Of a DNA stretch of 64,000 nucleotides, positions 46,991 through 57,699 are shown piece by piece. Under the pieces are notes generated by a model. It worked only from the letters and a program-made list of their open reading frames with translations, was not told the origin of the DNA and searched no databases. Origin of the DNA: Stenopsyche tienmushanensis (taxonomy: Eukaryota; Arthropoda; Insecta; Trichoptera; Stenopsychidae); assembly GCA_008973525.1 (NCBI GenBank), contig WACJ01000109.1, forward strand, positions 62,001-126,000. Reading direction: 5' to 3'. Positions within the stretch are counted from its first letter, which is position 1, and each line of letters starts with the position of its first letter. The position numbers were made by a program, and so were the translations under genes.

Positions 46991-48860
46991 CGAAAGATGC
47001 AAAGGGCCACTGTAACCGATGAGCCCATGAGGTGTATATGGCTACCACTCTAGTGCAATATTTAACTAGTAGTCAGGTGGTAGCTGAAGATGAGGGGGGT
47101 TTTCGTGGATAAAAATCATACACTATCACCAGAATAATTGTGTCTTCTGAAGATTTCCCCCTTCTGCAAAAAAAAATCTCAAACCTTTACTCCATCCCAA
47201 CATTTTATGTTGCTCAATTTTTCAAACAAACAAACATTTCTTGGTCAAATATTGTTCCAAATAGATCTATCTTCTTGTAATATTTTCTGTAAATAAATCC
47301 ATGAACTACGTAAAATATTATTTTGATTCAAACGTATTTATTTAAAACTAGTGATTACCCGGCATGCGTTGCAATACAACTTCTTGCATACAAGTCTTGC
47401 ATAACAAACTGCGTACGCAAACAATATTTTTATTATCCCTATATTATTTGCACAAATGTAAACAATAAGTCGACAAAGTTTTATCGTAATCTGATGAACG
47501 ATATGGCAGCGTATTACATACGAACAAACAGAAACTATTTTTTATACGTTAGAAGATAATGTTTATCTGCACAAGAAATGGTTCTATTTTCCCCCCTTGT
47601 TTTAATTTCTTGTCATCAGTCGACTTTCGTATACGTATTCATCACTTCTCGAGTTGTTAAAGTCTGTCTAAAGAAAATAACCAAAAAAATGGAATAATTC
47701 ACAGTTAGTGTTTCAAATCGTATAATATGAATGCATTTGCTATTGTAAATGTATCATTTCTTAGTGAAAATTAGTTTATTGATGGCAAAGCATAAAAGTT
47801 TTTAACCAAAAAATTTACTCATACTGAAAACAATACTTTATTGCAATTTGAAATTCTTCCTGATTTAGTTGCATTTATCAAGTATCTTTTTCTTGACTTC
47901 AGAACCAGCTAAATACGCTTTTTTCTAATTATAATCTATGTATCAATTATTAGCTTTTTTCAAGTGTTTTTGCTCATATAATATTATCAATTGCCCTGGA
48001 CTTTTGTCATCTTTCAGATTGTTCATCTTGTAATCACCATTTATTTAGACCATTTGAGAAGTCATTGAATCAGATTTATCAAATTACCAATGTGCGAAAG
48101 AATTCATACGCAAACAGCATTGTATTTGTATACATACGTGAATATTTACTACCTGAGGTTATTTCATCGGAAGTTTTAAGATTCCACAGTCATTATTCAT
48201 ATGCTTACTTCCAAGCACATATTTGCATATCAATATGTGCAAATTGTTTCCTCCAATAAGGATTTGATGAAGCTATAAATACCATAGTACAATATCGTGT
48301 ATGTCGCCAAACGAGTGGGATGATGTGGTACAGTTCTGTATTGCTATCAATGGATTTATCTCGAAAATGTGGGCAAGGAACGAGAATGAACCGAGTAGCA
48401 TATCAAATATAATATGACATATTAAATAGGATTAAATGGAAGTACGCAACAATGTTGCAGGCTGAAGTATTGTTGGTAATACATGTAATCTCTGAGAGCC
48501 ATAATAGTTCGTTTCAAACATCATGAATGAAATATGGGGTCACCAACTCTGTCAAACTGCTGATAAAATCGTAATCATTTTTCGTAGAACGACAATTTAT
48601 CATATTTTTAACAAGTTATATGAAATATTCTGTTAAAATTTATAAAGTTAAATACCAATAATCATGTCGGAATTGAAGCATTATAGTGTAATTGATTTAT
48701 ATTTGGTTGGCATACAGCTAAAAATTGTCTTCAATGGGAAGATATTTACGATCTAGAATTTGTTCGACACAGAGTGACTGTGTTTGGTTGAAAAGAAAAT
48801 GTATTAAAAGTTTGAAGCAGCAAGTGATCATAAGGATGTGCTAGCATGTGATAATACATG
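46991..48860. other. Stretch without recognised gene
   Basis: AT-rich and unassigned. Short frames such as 47323-47559 and 48065-48259 have no splice or family support. Confidence 0.38.
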
Positions 48861-49164
48861 TGTTAGCAAGTGACTAACTGGATCAGGGGATCATTAATGT
48901 TCGAACCCAATTTCTGCGCCTGATGGTCTGTTCCGGGGATACCCAGGACTAGCCACACAGAGAGGGTCTTCCACTGATCTTTTAGCCCCGCAAGAAATGC
49001 TACGCGTAGAGCATCCAGGCGCCCACCCCTTTTTCTCCGCTCTCCAGAGGAGGTGAGGTTTCTGCAAGAAAACCAGCTTCAGACTATTGTACTCGAGGGT
49101 AAGACAAAGGTCAAAGCTAAATTCAAAGGAATACTACCGCGGGTTCATTGGCAGTCATTAATTC
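48861..49164 (+). mobile_element. R1-like tail, upstream half
   Basis: Matches 46220-46520: GACTAACTGGATCAGGGGAT, GACTAGCCACACAGAGAGGG, TCTTCCACTGATCTTTTAGC and CTACGCGTAGAGCATCCAGG in the same order. It ends next to an oppositely oriented RT fragment at 49165. Confidence 0.75.
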
Positions 49165-49685
49165 CTTTATAAATTGCCCTGAGTGTTGGTGTCAGGGTGT
49201 CCCTCTGAGCAGACTCCGCAATCATTAATGGTGTGTGTCACGTAGTCAACTTCCGTCTGACAATGGTAGCTCGATGTGGTTGCCTTTTTGCCTATCCAGA
49301 CTCCAAAGCAGCCATGTTCTTTCAGAATTTGTGTAAGACGGAAGGGAGATTATAGACTTACATTCGCTATAAGTCGATAGGCCCATCTTCTTTTGTTGGT
49401 TTAATCTCATCCCAGTTTCAGCTCATGTGCTGTGTGATTTTTGGGACCATCAAAGTCCAACGCCCTCTTCTTTTTACAGGAGGATTTCCAACGGGGTCTA
49501 CCGAGGGATTCCCGGCGATCACGAGCAATGCATCCTCAGATACAGTTGTGTATGCCATGGTAACTTGTAGCGCCCCTTGCCGTTGGACCCTTGTTAGTTT
49601 TTTTCGGTTTGTCTCAAATCTCAGCGACTCTTCCCATATCGGGACTCCATACAAGCAATACACACTCCATACAGGCAATGATGTA
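49165..49685 (-). pseudogene. R1-like reverse-transcriptase C-terminal fragment
   Basis: The minus-strand frame reads YGVPIWEESLRFETNRKKLT, RVQRQGALQVTMAYTTVSED and ALLVIAGNP, closely parallel to R1-clade proteins (YGAPxW, VQRxxALRVxxAYRTVSxDA, LLVIAG). Further on, FGVWIGKKATTSSYHCQTEV and DYVTHTINDC fit the Cys/His-containing C-terminal region. Frameshifts and stops make it a relic. It lies head to head with the plus-strand tail at 48861-49164. Confidence 0.85.
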
Positions 49686-49689
49686 GAGT

Positions 49690-50200
49690 AGAGATGGGTG
49701 AAAGCACTCTCGTTGGGTTGCTCATCAAACGTTGCTAGGGTAGCCTAGTTAACGTGAGCTGGGTGCGCAGCCTACCCTGTGCTGTGTACCTATAAAGAGA
49801 AATGTGGAATTGCCGAATATAGAAGGAGCAGGAGGACTGCTCAACAGACTAGTGCATACAGATGAGAACGTCTACGGCTACTTGACTCCATGGCTAGATA
49901 CTACAAAAGACCCAACCAATACGGGTATCATGGGGAAAAAGGAATCCTTGCAGTTCGTCATCTGCTGCAGCCTCCTTCAAATTGAAGTTGGACTCGTGGC
50001 CTCGCGTAGTAGCTCCTTTGTTTGTAGCACAACCTCTTCCTTCTTCCTTCGACGCACGGAGTTATAGGGATGGGCGCTTGTAATATCCGTACGTAGTGTT
50101 TCTCGGAGAGCAAAGAGAGGTAGGATAGTCCCATGTGGCTAGTCCGAGGGCACCTACCTAATGCTCTTTGGCGTGCATGTCCATGACCTCACGATTAGAC
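49690..50200 (-). mobile_element. R1-like LINE tail, copy 4
   Basis: The complement repeats the tail blocks (GACTAGCCACATGGGACTAT, then CAGATGACGAACTGCAAGGA, a worn CAACTCACG-type segment, and CACGTTAACTAGGCTACCCT). On the minus strand it precedes the RT fragment, the reverse of the order in one element, so the two derive from separate insertions. Confidence 0.68.
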
Positions 50201-51483
50201 TGCAGACTTAATCATCCTAAATTTATAGTATAAATTAATTTCATAATGATTTTCAATGTGTACACTAAGTAAAATATTTGATATTATGCAAGCGTACAAG
50301 AGTTATTTTTATGTATGTATTTAATCCAATGCACGTATGCTTTAACGTACGTAGCATTGTGCAAAACGATCCTCCTACGCAAATCAAAGGGTGTCCTTGC
50401 AGTTTGAATAATGCACAAGAATGCATATTAATGCAAAAAAATATTTACGACGCTATTAATACATCGTCGATATTTAATAATAGTTTCGATCTGAGAGTTC
50501 GTAATATTGTGATTTTTTCGTCAGTGTGCGATAATATGATTTATTTCCTAAATTTCATCGAAAATAAATCGTCGAATTATACTAATTCCTGTGTTTTTTG
50601 AGCAGATTTCTTCAAATTTCATTGTGTCATGATTGAAATAAGCCTGATTGCCTATATGCGACCTCAAGACCTATCAGTATGAAATGGCCACACATTCTTA
50701 TAGTATGAATGAACTTGTATAGAATGTGTTATAATAATCTTACATCATATTATAAATCGCCCATTTAACATTTGAACGCCACTAATTTCTCAATCGGCAG
50801 ACGCATCTCGATGTGAAGGTTTTGCAATATAATGTTCGAAGACGTACAATTTGCTGTCGAAGAAATATGGCGTGCGAAGTGCTGGTTTTAGATCATGTGA
50901 AATTAATAATCTATTGTATTGTAGGTGGATGGGTGAATCAGCATTCGATTCTCGGTCGTTGCATTGAACTTCATCCATATTCGCAATCGGTGCCAAAGTT
51001 TTTTGGGTTATACCGGGTCTTTGTTACAGTTTATGCGACTACCTACGATGCCGTAATTGGCCGAGGTACAAAGAAAAAACAGTTTAGTTTCAATTATGAT
51101 TCAATTTGTTGCGACCATATTCGATGAGGGTTTGATGATGATGTTTTGAAAAGCGTGGGCGAAAACGGTGCTTTTAAAACCAATATATCAAATCGAGATA
51201 CAATCGAAACGGTCGATGAAATACTCGAACTAATTTGAATATTTTTTTTAGCCCAAATATGATAATTTTTGTTCTAGTCTGAGACTATTTCGTGTCGCTG
51301 TGAAAGCAAAATGCAATCTTATTACATAATGCGTTGATAGTACCGGTTTCTACACGAGGGCAGATTACAGAATCCGTACAAGTTGAATAAATCGATTTAA
51401 CCCGGATCAGAAGTGGAATGGGACATTGTAATATGCATCGTATTATTGTGATTCTTTATACTTTCTTCATTCCATTTCATAAG
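50201..51483. other. Stretch without recognised gene
   Basis: Frames at 50278-50601 and 50813-51127 are open but unrecognised. A pyrimidine tract at 51455-51478 precedes the small candidate exon at 51484. Confidence 0.33.
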
Positions 51484-51543
51484 GTTGATATTTCTAATAT
51501 GGCGGACGTGGAAGCCTTAATTTTCGCAATAAAATCGCGCCCG
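51484..51543 (+). CDS. Candidate 60-base exon, unknown protein
   Basis: The acceptor (TTTCTTCATTCCATTTCATA then AG) and donor (CGCCCG then GTAAAT) bound exactly 20 codons: VDISNMADVEALIFAIKSRP. A start at the internal ATG would give MADVEALIFAIKSRP, which loosely recalls the beginning of a MADF domain, but this is too short to judge. No further exon was found. Confidence 0.3.
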
Positions 51544-51746
51544 GTAAATATGCAAATAATGATAACGATTCTTTACGACGTCGCATATAAAATGCCAAAA
51601 GTGGAACAGCTCTTAAATTTTTTACTGCTTTTGCCAAAAATAAATTTAAGGATCACTTTGGATCGCGTTGATCTTTTTAATTCGGGTCATCAAATTATCA
51701 CACCAAAGTGGTACACCCATTAAAGATTCTTAAGCGATTAAAAGAT

Positions 51747-51846
51747 CAGGGCTTCGAATGGGTACTGAACCGAAAACCGATAAAACAGTTTAACAGAATT
51801 GAATCGATTCGAATATATCGGTTTTATCGGTTCGATACAAGTCTTG
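51747..51846 (+). mobile_element. Short hAT-like MITE (CAGGGCTTCGAACC family), copy 1
   Basis: Begins CAGGGCTTCGAA and ends with the complement of CAAGACTTGTATCGAACCG. The inside repeats CCGAAAACCGATAAAAC-like words. Related copies are at 56579-56678 (inverted) and 58848-59043. A CAGGG start fits hAT ends. No clear 8-bp duplication is seen. Confidence 0.55.
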
Positions 51847-51970
51847 CGCAAAATAGAGTTTGCTTAACACTTTCGTGGCTGGTGATCCATAAGTTGCATC
51901 ATCACGGGTTTGACCATTGGCGGGCGCATGATGCCACATATGCATCATAATCGCGTCGACCGTCCATATA

Positions 51971-52482
51971 CATTTGGGTCTGTTTTTATGCGGATCTTTT
52001 TTATGCGAATTTGAAGTTATGCGGTTTTTAAAAATAATGGAGCCTATTCCTCATTTTTCTATAGAGAACAATGCTTTTTTCTGCAAATGCGCATAAAAAT
52101 TATTAAAATTAACACTAATGCAAGTTACAACCGTTATAATGTGAGTGTGTATAGGGCGATGGGCGAACGGAATTGTTTTTAATTCTTGCAACTTTTCTCA
52201 AAAGCTTAAGAATTGTATTTATACGATTATTGAGTAGAATAGACTTTAATAATACAATTCTAAGATAAATATGTATTGTGTTTTTGCTTATGTCAATTTT
52301 TTATAAACCTTTTTTATGCGATTTTTGGTACATTCTATCACATTGATTTGAAGATATGCGGTTTTTAAAAGTAATGGAACCTTTTCTTCAGTTTTGTATA
52401 TAGTTCAAGTATTTTTTTATGCGATTTTTCTTTTATACGACTCCCGTGGAACGTATCTATCGCATAAAAAAAGACCTAAGTG
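51971..52482. mobile_element. Tigger/pogo-type MITE, ATGCG family, copy 2
   Basis: The 512-bp element has TA at 51969-51970 and 52483-52484. Left end CATTTGGGTCTGTTTTTATG; the right end complements to CACTTAGGTCTTTTTTTATG. It is similar along its whole length to 35350-35842, and shares its subterminal TTTCTATAGAGAACAATGC with the Tigger relic at 12726-13426. Non-coding. Confidence 0.9.
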
Positions 52483-52618
52483 TACACCAGCAATCAATGC
52501 AGCAAAAACATCAGCTATCAATAAATACGATGAATGAATTTTTGAGGCCAAGCCAACAAAACATAAGAGTACCTAATAGACTGAGAGCTTGGCAGCATAA
52601 ATTGAAGATCATCTAATA

Positions 52619-53394
52619 CAGTGTTTCCTAACCTTTTTAGTCTCATTACCCCTATAACCTATCAGAGAAACTGATTTTACCCCCCTTTAAAATTTTGTTG
52701 AAGAAAACAACATATATAATACATACAAATAGCCTTTATTTATCATGAAATTGCACAAAACTATAGGAAATTACAATTTTAACATACTTCCTTCGTTAAT
52801 TTAATGATGGTCAATGTGAAAGTTGAAATTGTTTTGCATTTCCAAGTTTTTTTTTAATTTTAGGTTTAGTCCAATTGCGAACACTCTTTTTTTTAGAAAT
52901 CAAAAATCGAATTCTTTACCTACCAACTCCTTGTGAACATTCTCGAAATGTTCTTTAAGTTTGCTCGGTTTCATGTTCTCTGTACCAAGAACTTTATTAG
53001 ATATAACACACTGAGGCTTTTCCATATTCCTGTCAACAATATTCGTGAAACATCATTGCAGAAAAGCTTCTTTATACAAGCACTTTTTTCTAGAAGCAGA
53101 AGTCATTTCACTTCACAATATTGTTATGAATGCGAAAGTGCAAATTAGTACTCAAGTAAATTGAAACTGTATCGTCTCCGTTTTTCGTCTCTTCATCCCT
53201 CTCCTTGCGAGAAGGATTACTAGAAAGGCATTAGAGCACAGTGAAAGACTTCTTGGAAGAGAATGCAAGTCATATGACGCTCATCTGTCATTTTATTATT
53301 ATATCTATATACTGAAAATTAATATTGCCATTACCCCCGCAAAAAAGCCGTTTTACCCCTCGGGGGGTAATTCCCCCCAGGTTAGGAACCACTG
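52619..53394 (-). mobile_element. hAT element relic with perfect 8-bp target duplication
   Basis: ATCTAATA flanks both sides (52611-52618 and 53395-53402). The ends are CAGTGTTTCCTAACCT and the complement of CAGTGGTTCCTAACCT, matching in 15 of 16 positions. The CAGTGGTTC-type start and 8-bp duplication are diagnostic of hAT. The interior keeps only an N-terminal zinc-finger part on the minus strand, with the catalytic part deleted. Confidence 0.93.
52911..53106 (-). pseudogene. hAT transposase N-terminal BED-type zinc finger
   Basis: The minus-strand ATG at 53106 opens MTSASRKKCLYKEAFLQ, then one stop. In the same frame CFTNIVDRNMEKPQCVISNK, VLGTENMKPSKLKEHFENVH and KELVGKEFDF follow to TGA. 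This is the BED-like finger of hAT proteins (normally PQCVxC, MKPSKLKxHxxxxH). The second Cys of the pair is Ser here, and the stop lies before the finger, so it is dead. Both His ligands remain. Confidence 0.85.
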
Positions 53395-53402
53395 ATCTAA
53401 TA

Positions 53403-54142
53403 CATGTGAATAATTTAATAATTGTGTTCTGGCGTGTTTCTGGACTATCATTATGACAGTCTGGCGACTGAATGCCATTGGGTTTGGGTTGCCAGACTAC
53501 CTGCTTGTTAAGATAATATCGGATTAGTTCAAACTTCCCGAAGCTGACCAGAAAGTAATATCAATTTTAAAAATTTGGAATAAATTATTTTTAATACCTC
53601 ATAATAAATAGTTTACGTTTATATAAACGCCAAACCAAATATAAGTTGTTAATACGTTACCTTAAGAACACTTATAAATGATCATTTATTTTTCCACTAT
53701 ATTAAAAAATTTAAAAAAATCTTATGTAGTATGACTTAATTATGATGAAACCTTACTAGATTTCAACCAAAATAGCACTATTTTCCTAGGGTTTTCTATT
53801 ATCTGTGATAAAAGTATGAATATATAATAGTTGACGTAGCTCAACTAGTTCTCTTTATTTGTGTTTTCAATATTTTTAAGGAACTATGTACTGTTGTGTG
53901 GTACTATTACAAGACAAAATATACTTTTGTGTCTTCGTAAAGTTTTGAAAAAATACAATCTATCCCTGTCAAAATAAGCTTTTGTAACTACAGATGGCAC
54001 TTCGACAAAGACGGGGAAAAATAAGGATTTTGTGGAATAATGCAAAAAGATAAGGTGAAGTATATAACGGATTCAACATTCTTCATATGTATTGTATTAT
54101 AAATCAAGATGACCTTTCACCTTTCATAATTTCTTCATAAAA
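53403..54142. other. AT-rich stretch before the tandem array
   Basis: No gene is recognised. The left edge of the array appears at about 54139 (AAAACCTTTCAATAATTG). Confidence 0.35.
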
Positions 54143-55090
54143 CCTTTCAATAATTGTCAAAGTTTAACATTCAGTCTTCTCCCGATAGTCGGAGGTAAAA
54201 CGACTCGGCGCTCGATACGCTTTGCGAAAATAATTCGTTTCTGTGATACGTTGAGTTCTTTCTGTGACTTGTCGGCACCTCACCGCCGGGGCTGCGCCCT
54301 CCGACAGGGCCCCCTTCATCAGTAAGACCGTTTCATCTTGTCCTAACGAAAATTACACGCGAAACATTATAATATAATGCTAAATTTTATTACATCTCAT
54401 CCTTCGTTATCGCCTAAACATGCGGCTTATGGCAAACATCGAAATTCAAAGAAATGCATTTTTTGTGCCGTTCTTTTCTCTACCTCCAGTGGGCCGTTCC
54501 CAATCGACGCTTAACTGTAATAAAATTAAGGACTTAAAAACCTTTCAATAATTGTCAAAGTTTAACATTCAGTCTTCTCCCGATAGTCGGAGGTAAAACG
54601 ACTCGGCGCTCGATACGCTTTGCGAAAATAATTCGTTTCTGTGATACGTTGAGTTCTTTCTGTGACTTGTCGGCACCTCACCGCCGGGGCTGCGCCCTCC
54701 GACAGGGCCCCCTTCATCAGTAAGACCGTTTCATCTTGTCCTAACGAAAATTACACGCGAAACATTATAATATAATGCTAAATTTTATTACATCTCATCC
54801 TTCGTTATCGCCTAAACATGCGGCTTATGGCAAACATCGAAATTCAAAGAAATGCATTTTTTGTGCCGTTCTTTTCTCTACCTCCAGTGGGCCGTTCCCA
54901 ATCGACGCTTAACTGTAATAAAATTAAGGACTTAAAAACCTTTCAATAATTGTCAAAGTTTAACATTCAGTCTTCTCCCGATAGTCGGAGGTAAAACGAC
55001 TCGGCGCTCGATACGCTTTGCGAAAATAATTCGTTTCTGTGATACGTTGAGTTCTTTCTGTGACTTGTCGGCACCCTCAACGCCGGGGAC
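54143..55090 (+). repeat. Tandem array of a 398-bp unit (2 full, 1 partial)
   Basis: Units begin CCTTTCAATAATTGTCAAAG at 54143, 54541 and 54939, a spacing of exactly 398. By eye units 1 and 2 are identical, and unit 3 is identical to about 55074 and then diverges. Each unit has an insect initiator-like ATTCAGTC near its start, a GC-rich fold (TGTCGG and CCGACA enclosing CGCCGGGGCTGCGCCC) and AATAAA near its end. This could be LTR-like repeats, stacked promoter monomers of a retroelement or a local duplication. The identity marks it as recent compared with the decayed repeats around it. Confidence 0.9.
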
Positions 55091-56011
55091 CCCCCCCCCT
55101 GCACTCTCCCCCGCGCAAGTTCATTCGTACGCTCTGACGAAACGCCGACTACACTTGTATATAAAATTCGCGAGTGACGCCGAAAAACATTGTTTTTACG
55201 ACATCTGCACAAAAAATGGAACATCTTCACCGCGTCACTTGAGAGGAACTACAACAAGGATAATAACGCAAGTAAGATCATAATAATCCAAGCTTCCAAG
55301 GTAAGTGAATTAACAAATACTCGCACACATCCGCCTCCTACTATCACATAAACACGGGAACACTGGGAGCAAAATGCTTTTTCGACTGCTCCCATAATAC
55401 AATCTTGACTATAAAACTATTTGATATGGACCTGACTATTTGATATTACTTGATACCTGACTTTAACCTATTCGTTTCAGCTATGTCTATATATTTGTTT
55501 CCAGTTACTCCCAGTCTGACCGATTAAATATTATTTGATTGTGCCCGGTAGACACTAAACGTCAAAGTTCGAATACTGTGATGCGACATAACTACCCCTT
55601 GCTAATACAATTTGACTAATACTTTTGCGGCCTAACCACATTTGACTACTCCTAACTATTATACTTATACGATTTTATGTATTTTAACTATTGGCCACTT
55701 GACTAGTACCTTTTTACAGAGTAGATACTTAAATACTCTTCTAACAGCAAGCTGATATCCAGTTTATATACTATTCATTGCTTTTTATACGAATCTTAAC
55801 TTGCATGTCGCTCGTTGTCTCTTGCATGGTCTTCCCTACTTAACAGTATGGAACTCGAGGAACCTCACCGGTTCGGATCCGAGAGGCTCTAGGAACGGAG
55901 CAGGAACAAGAAGAACACCAAGAAGACGGCCTCGAGGAGATGCATTTGATGATCTTTACTTTGCAACGAAAAACAACATTGTCTTCCGTTGACTTCTATA
56001 TCGTTTTGTAA
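55029..56011 (+). other. Possible spliced transcript downstream of the array
   Basis: A GC-rich frame is open from about 55029 to 55271 (SYALTKRRLHLYIKFASDAE, KHCFYDICTKNGTSSPRHLR). It reaches a donor CGCAA then GTAAGA at 55272, with a second donor AAG then GTAAGT at 55301. The acceptor CTTCCCTACTTAACAG ends at 55846. Joining 55271 to 55847 keeps the frame open for 54 more codons (TEQEQEEHQEDGLEEMHLMI, FTLQRKTTLSSVDFYIVL) to TAA at 56009. There is no in-frame ATG in the first part, so the start is unexplained. The piece may be the leader and first protein of the retroelement whose tail follows. Confidence 0.4.
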
Positions 56012-56019
56012 TCGCCGAA

Positions 56020-56545
56020 CTGAGAGGGGCAACCTGAAAAAATGGCGAAACCACTCAGTTTCGAATTCGCTCGGGTAAGTTGTACGGTGACGGGGAGACA
56101 CCCTCAGTTGGTGTAGGAGCGAATCCGAGATGCACTTAAGCGTCTCGTATGTCTTCACCCTACCCCGGCAACGCCCTAGCGAGGAAAGGGGGGACTGGAC
56201 TCCTTGTACTCCAGAAAGCCCTTTCCAGTAGAGTCAAAAAGGTCGTCTAGAGTAGTTTTCCACCATCTCCCTATGAAAACTACTCAGTCTTTACAAACCC
56301 CCCAAACTCCTTATCGAGACGTTCGCGAAAGTGTTCGTCAATACGTTCACTCAGGATACCCGTTGGGTGAGCGTTCAAAATAAAACTCGGTGGTAATGCT
56401 ACCTTCAATATCGAGCGAATGAGGAGGTGAATGTATGATACAGACGAAATGGATGTAACCCCTTTCCTATGAATGGATATTGAAGAGGCCCATAGTTCTG
56501 TAGTGGACTGTTAGTGGCTGCGCTATGATGATGATGATGATAAAT
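56020..56545 (+). mobile_element. RTE-like LINE 3' tail ending in ATG repeats, copy 1
   Basis: Contains CTTGTACTCCAGAAAGCCCT, then TTTCCACCATCTCCCTATGA, GTAGTGGACTGTTAGTGGCT and a terminal run of ATG units at 56526-56540. The same order is at 62835-63031. Tails of this form (cagtggactg, then short tandem repeats) are common in arthropod RTE-type elements. The body of the element, including RT, is absent, so a large internal deletion or a non-autonomous derivative is implied. Confidence 0.7.
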
Positions 56546-56578
56546 CAAGAAGTACTGTGCACAAACGTAATACACATG

Positions 56579-56678
56579 CAAGACTTCGAACCGAAATGAA
56601 ACCGAAAACTGATATACTGAAAAACTGTAAGGAACGTAACCAAAACCGAAATGAAAAACATAACGATCCGAAGCCCTG
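56579..56678 (-). mobile_element. Short hAT-like MITE, copy 2
   Basis: Begins CAAGACTTCGAACCG and ends CGATCCGAAGCCCTG, with ACCGAAATGAAACCGAAAAC inside. It is the inverted counterpart of 51747-51846. Confidence 0.55.
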
Positions 56679-57699
56679 ATAAAATTAGTTAAATTTTGCC
56701 ATTGTTAAGCAAATCCAAACAGGATCTTCCATGAGCACATGTCTAATACATTATAAAATATATACACCATAAGAAAGTGGATGATTATATAAAGCGCTGA
56801 AGTCATTTATGCATTTAAAAGCAGTTTTTGTGTTGCAATTAAGGAACAAGAAAATTCTGCAGCAACCGAGTAGTGTTTAGTATATTAACAATTGCACAAT
56901 TGCCTCTTCATGCTGTACAATCAGGACAATCTTGCGATTTTACTATATAATTTATAAATTTTGTTATCTTAGACTAGTCTTTCTCAATTGCATTTCGTCC
57001 GAGGTTTTTGCACTGCAAATTATCGAAAATACTCTTAAAAATAAAAACAATGTAAGTGGATTGATATGTGAAGTTCACGATAAGTAGGCTATTCGATAGA
57101 CTATGATTAAAGTATTGGCTTTTGTTCTACAAAAATACAAAAAGGTCATATAGACATGAAAGATAAACTCAATAGTGGAATATCTGAGGAGGCTGAAAGA
57201 AATAATTATTCTGCAAGCATATTCTTATGACGCGAAATATGCATATTTAACGACATTTAATGAGAAACATCTGTTTTGCATCTTATATGTTAATACAAGA
57301 TGCGTTACAGTCACCTTCAATTCATATTACAATAGATCGCTCTAAGGTATAAGATCTATTCAAAGTGAGATGTAAATAAATGAGTTTGTTTTTGATTTGA
57401 AAAGCAAATTTTTGGTCAAAAAATAGATTGTTGTATATCCCGTATTTAATGAAAAGTTGACAGAAATATGTTTTTTAAAGCCTTCCGCGCTTAACATGCG
57501 AAGATAATATTGCAGTGTTCTAAAGAGTACAATAAAAGACGACATTGCGGACATAAATGCGATTTCATTTTGAGGAAAATAATAAGAAATGAAGTTAACA
57601 AAATGTAGGATTTTTGATTGTGATGAAGAATAATCAGACAAAATAAATTGATAGGATTGATATGTTATGCAATGCAATAGTATTATTTCTATGAATAAT
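56679..57699. other. AT-rich stretch without recognised gene
   Basis: A minus-strand frame at 57360-57677 is Phe/Tyr/Ile-rich, as expected from AT-rich noise. Nothing is recognised. Confidence 0.38.

Noticed and set aside
54143..54938. Hammerhead-ribozyme-like core (CTGATGA) in the complement of the 398-bp unit
   Set aside because: No properly placed GAAA and cleavage-site strands with pairing stems could be found, so the match is probably chance.
54967..55230. Minus-strand open frame over the third tandem unit
   Set aside because: It arises from the GC-rich stretch, spans a repeat boundary and is opposite to the splice-compatible plus-strand frame.
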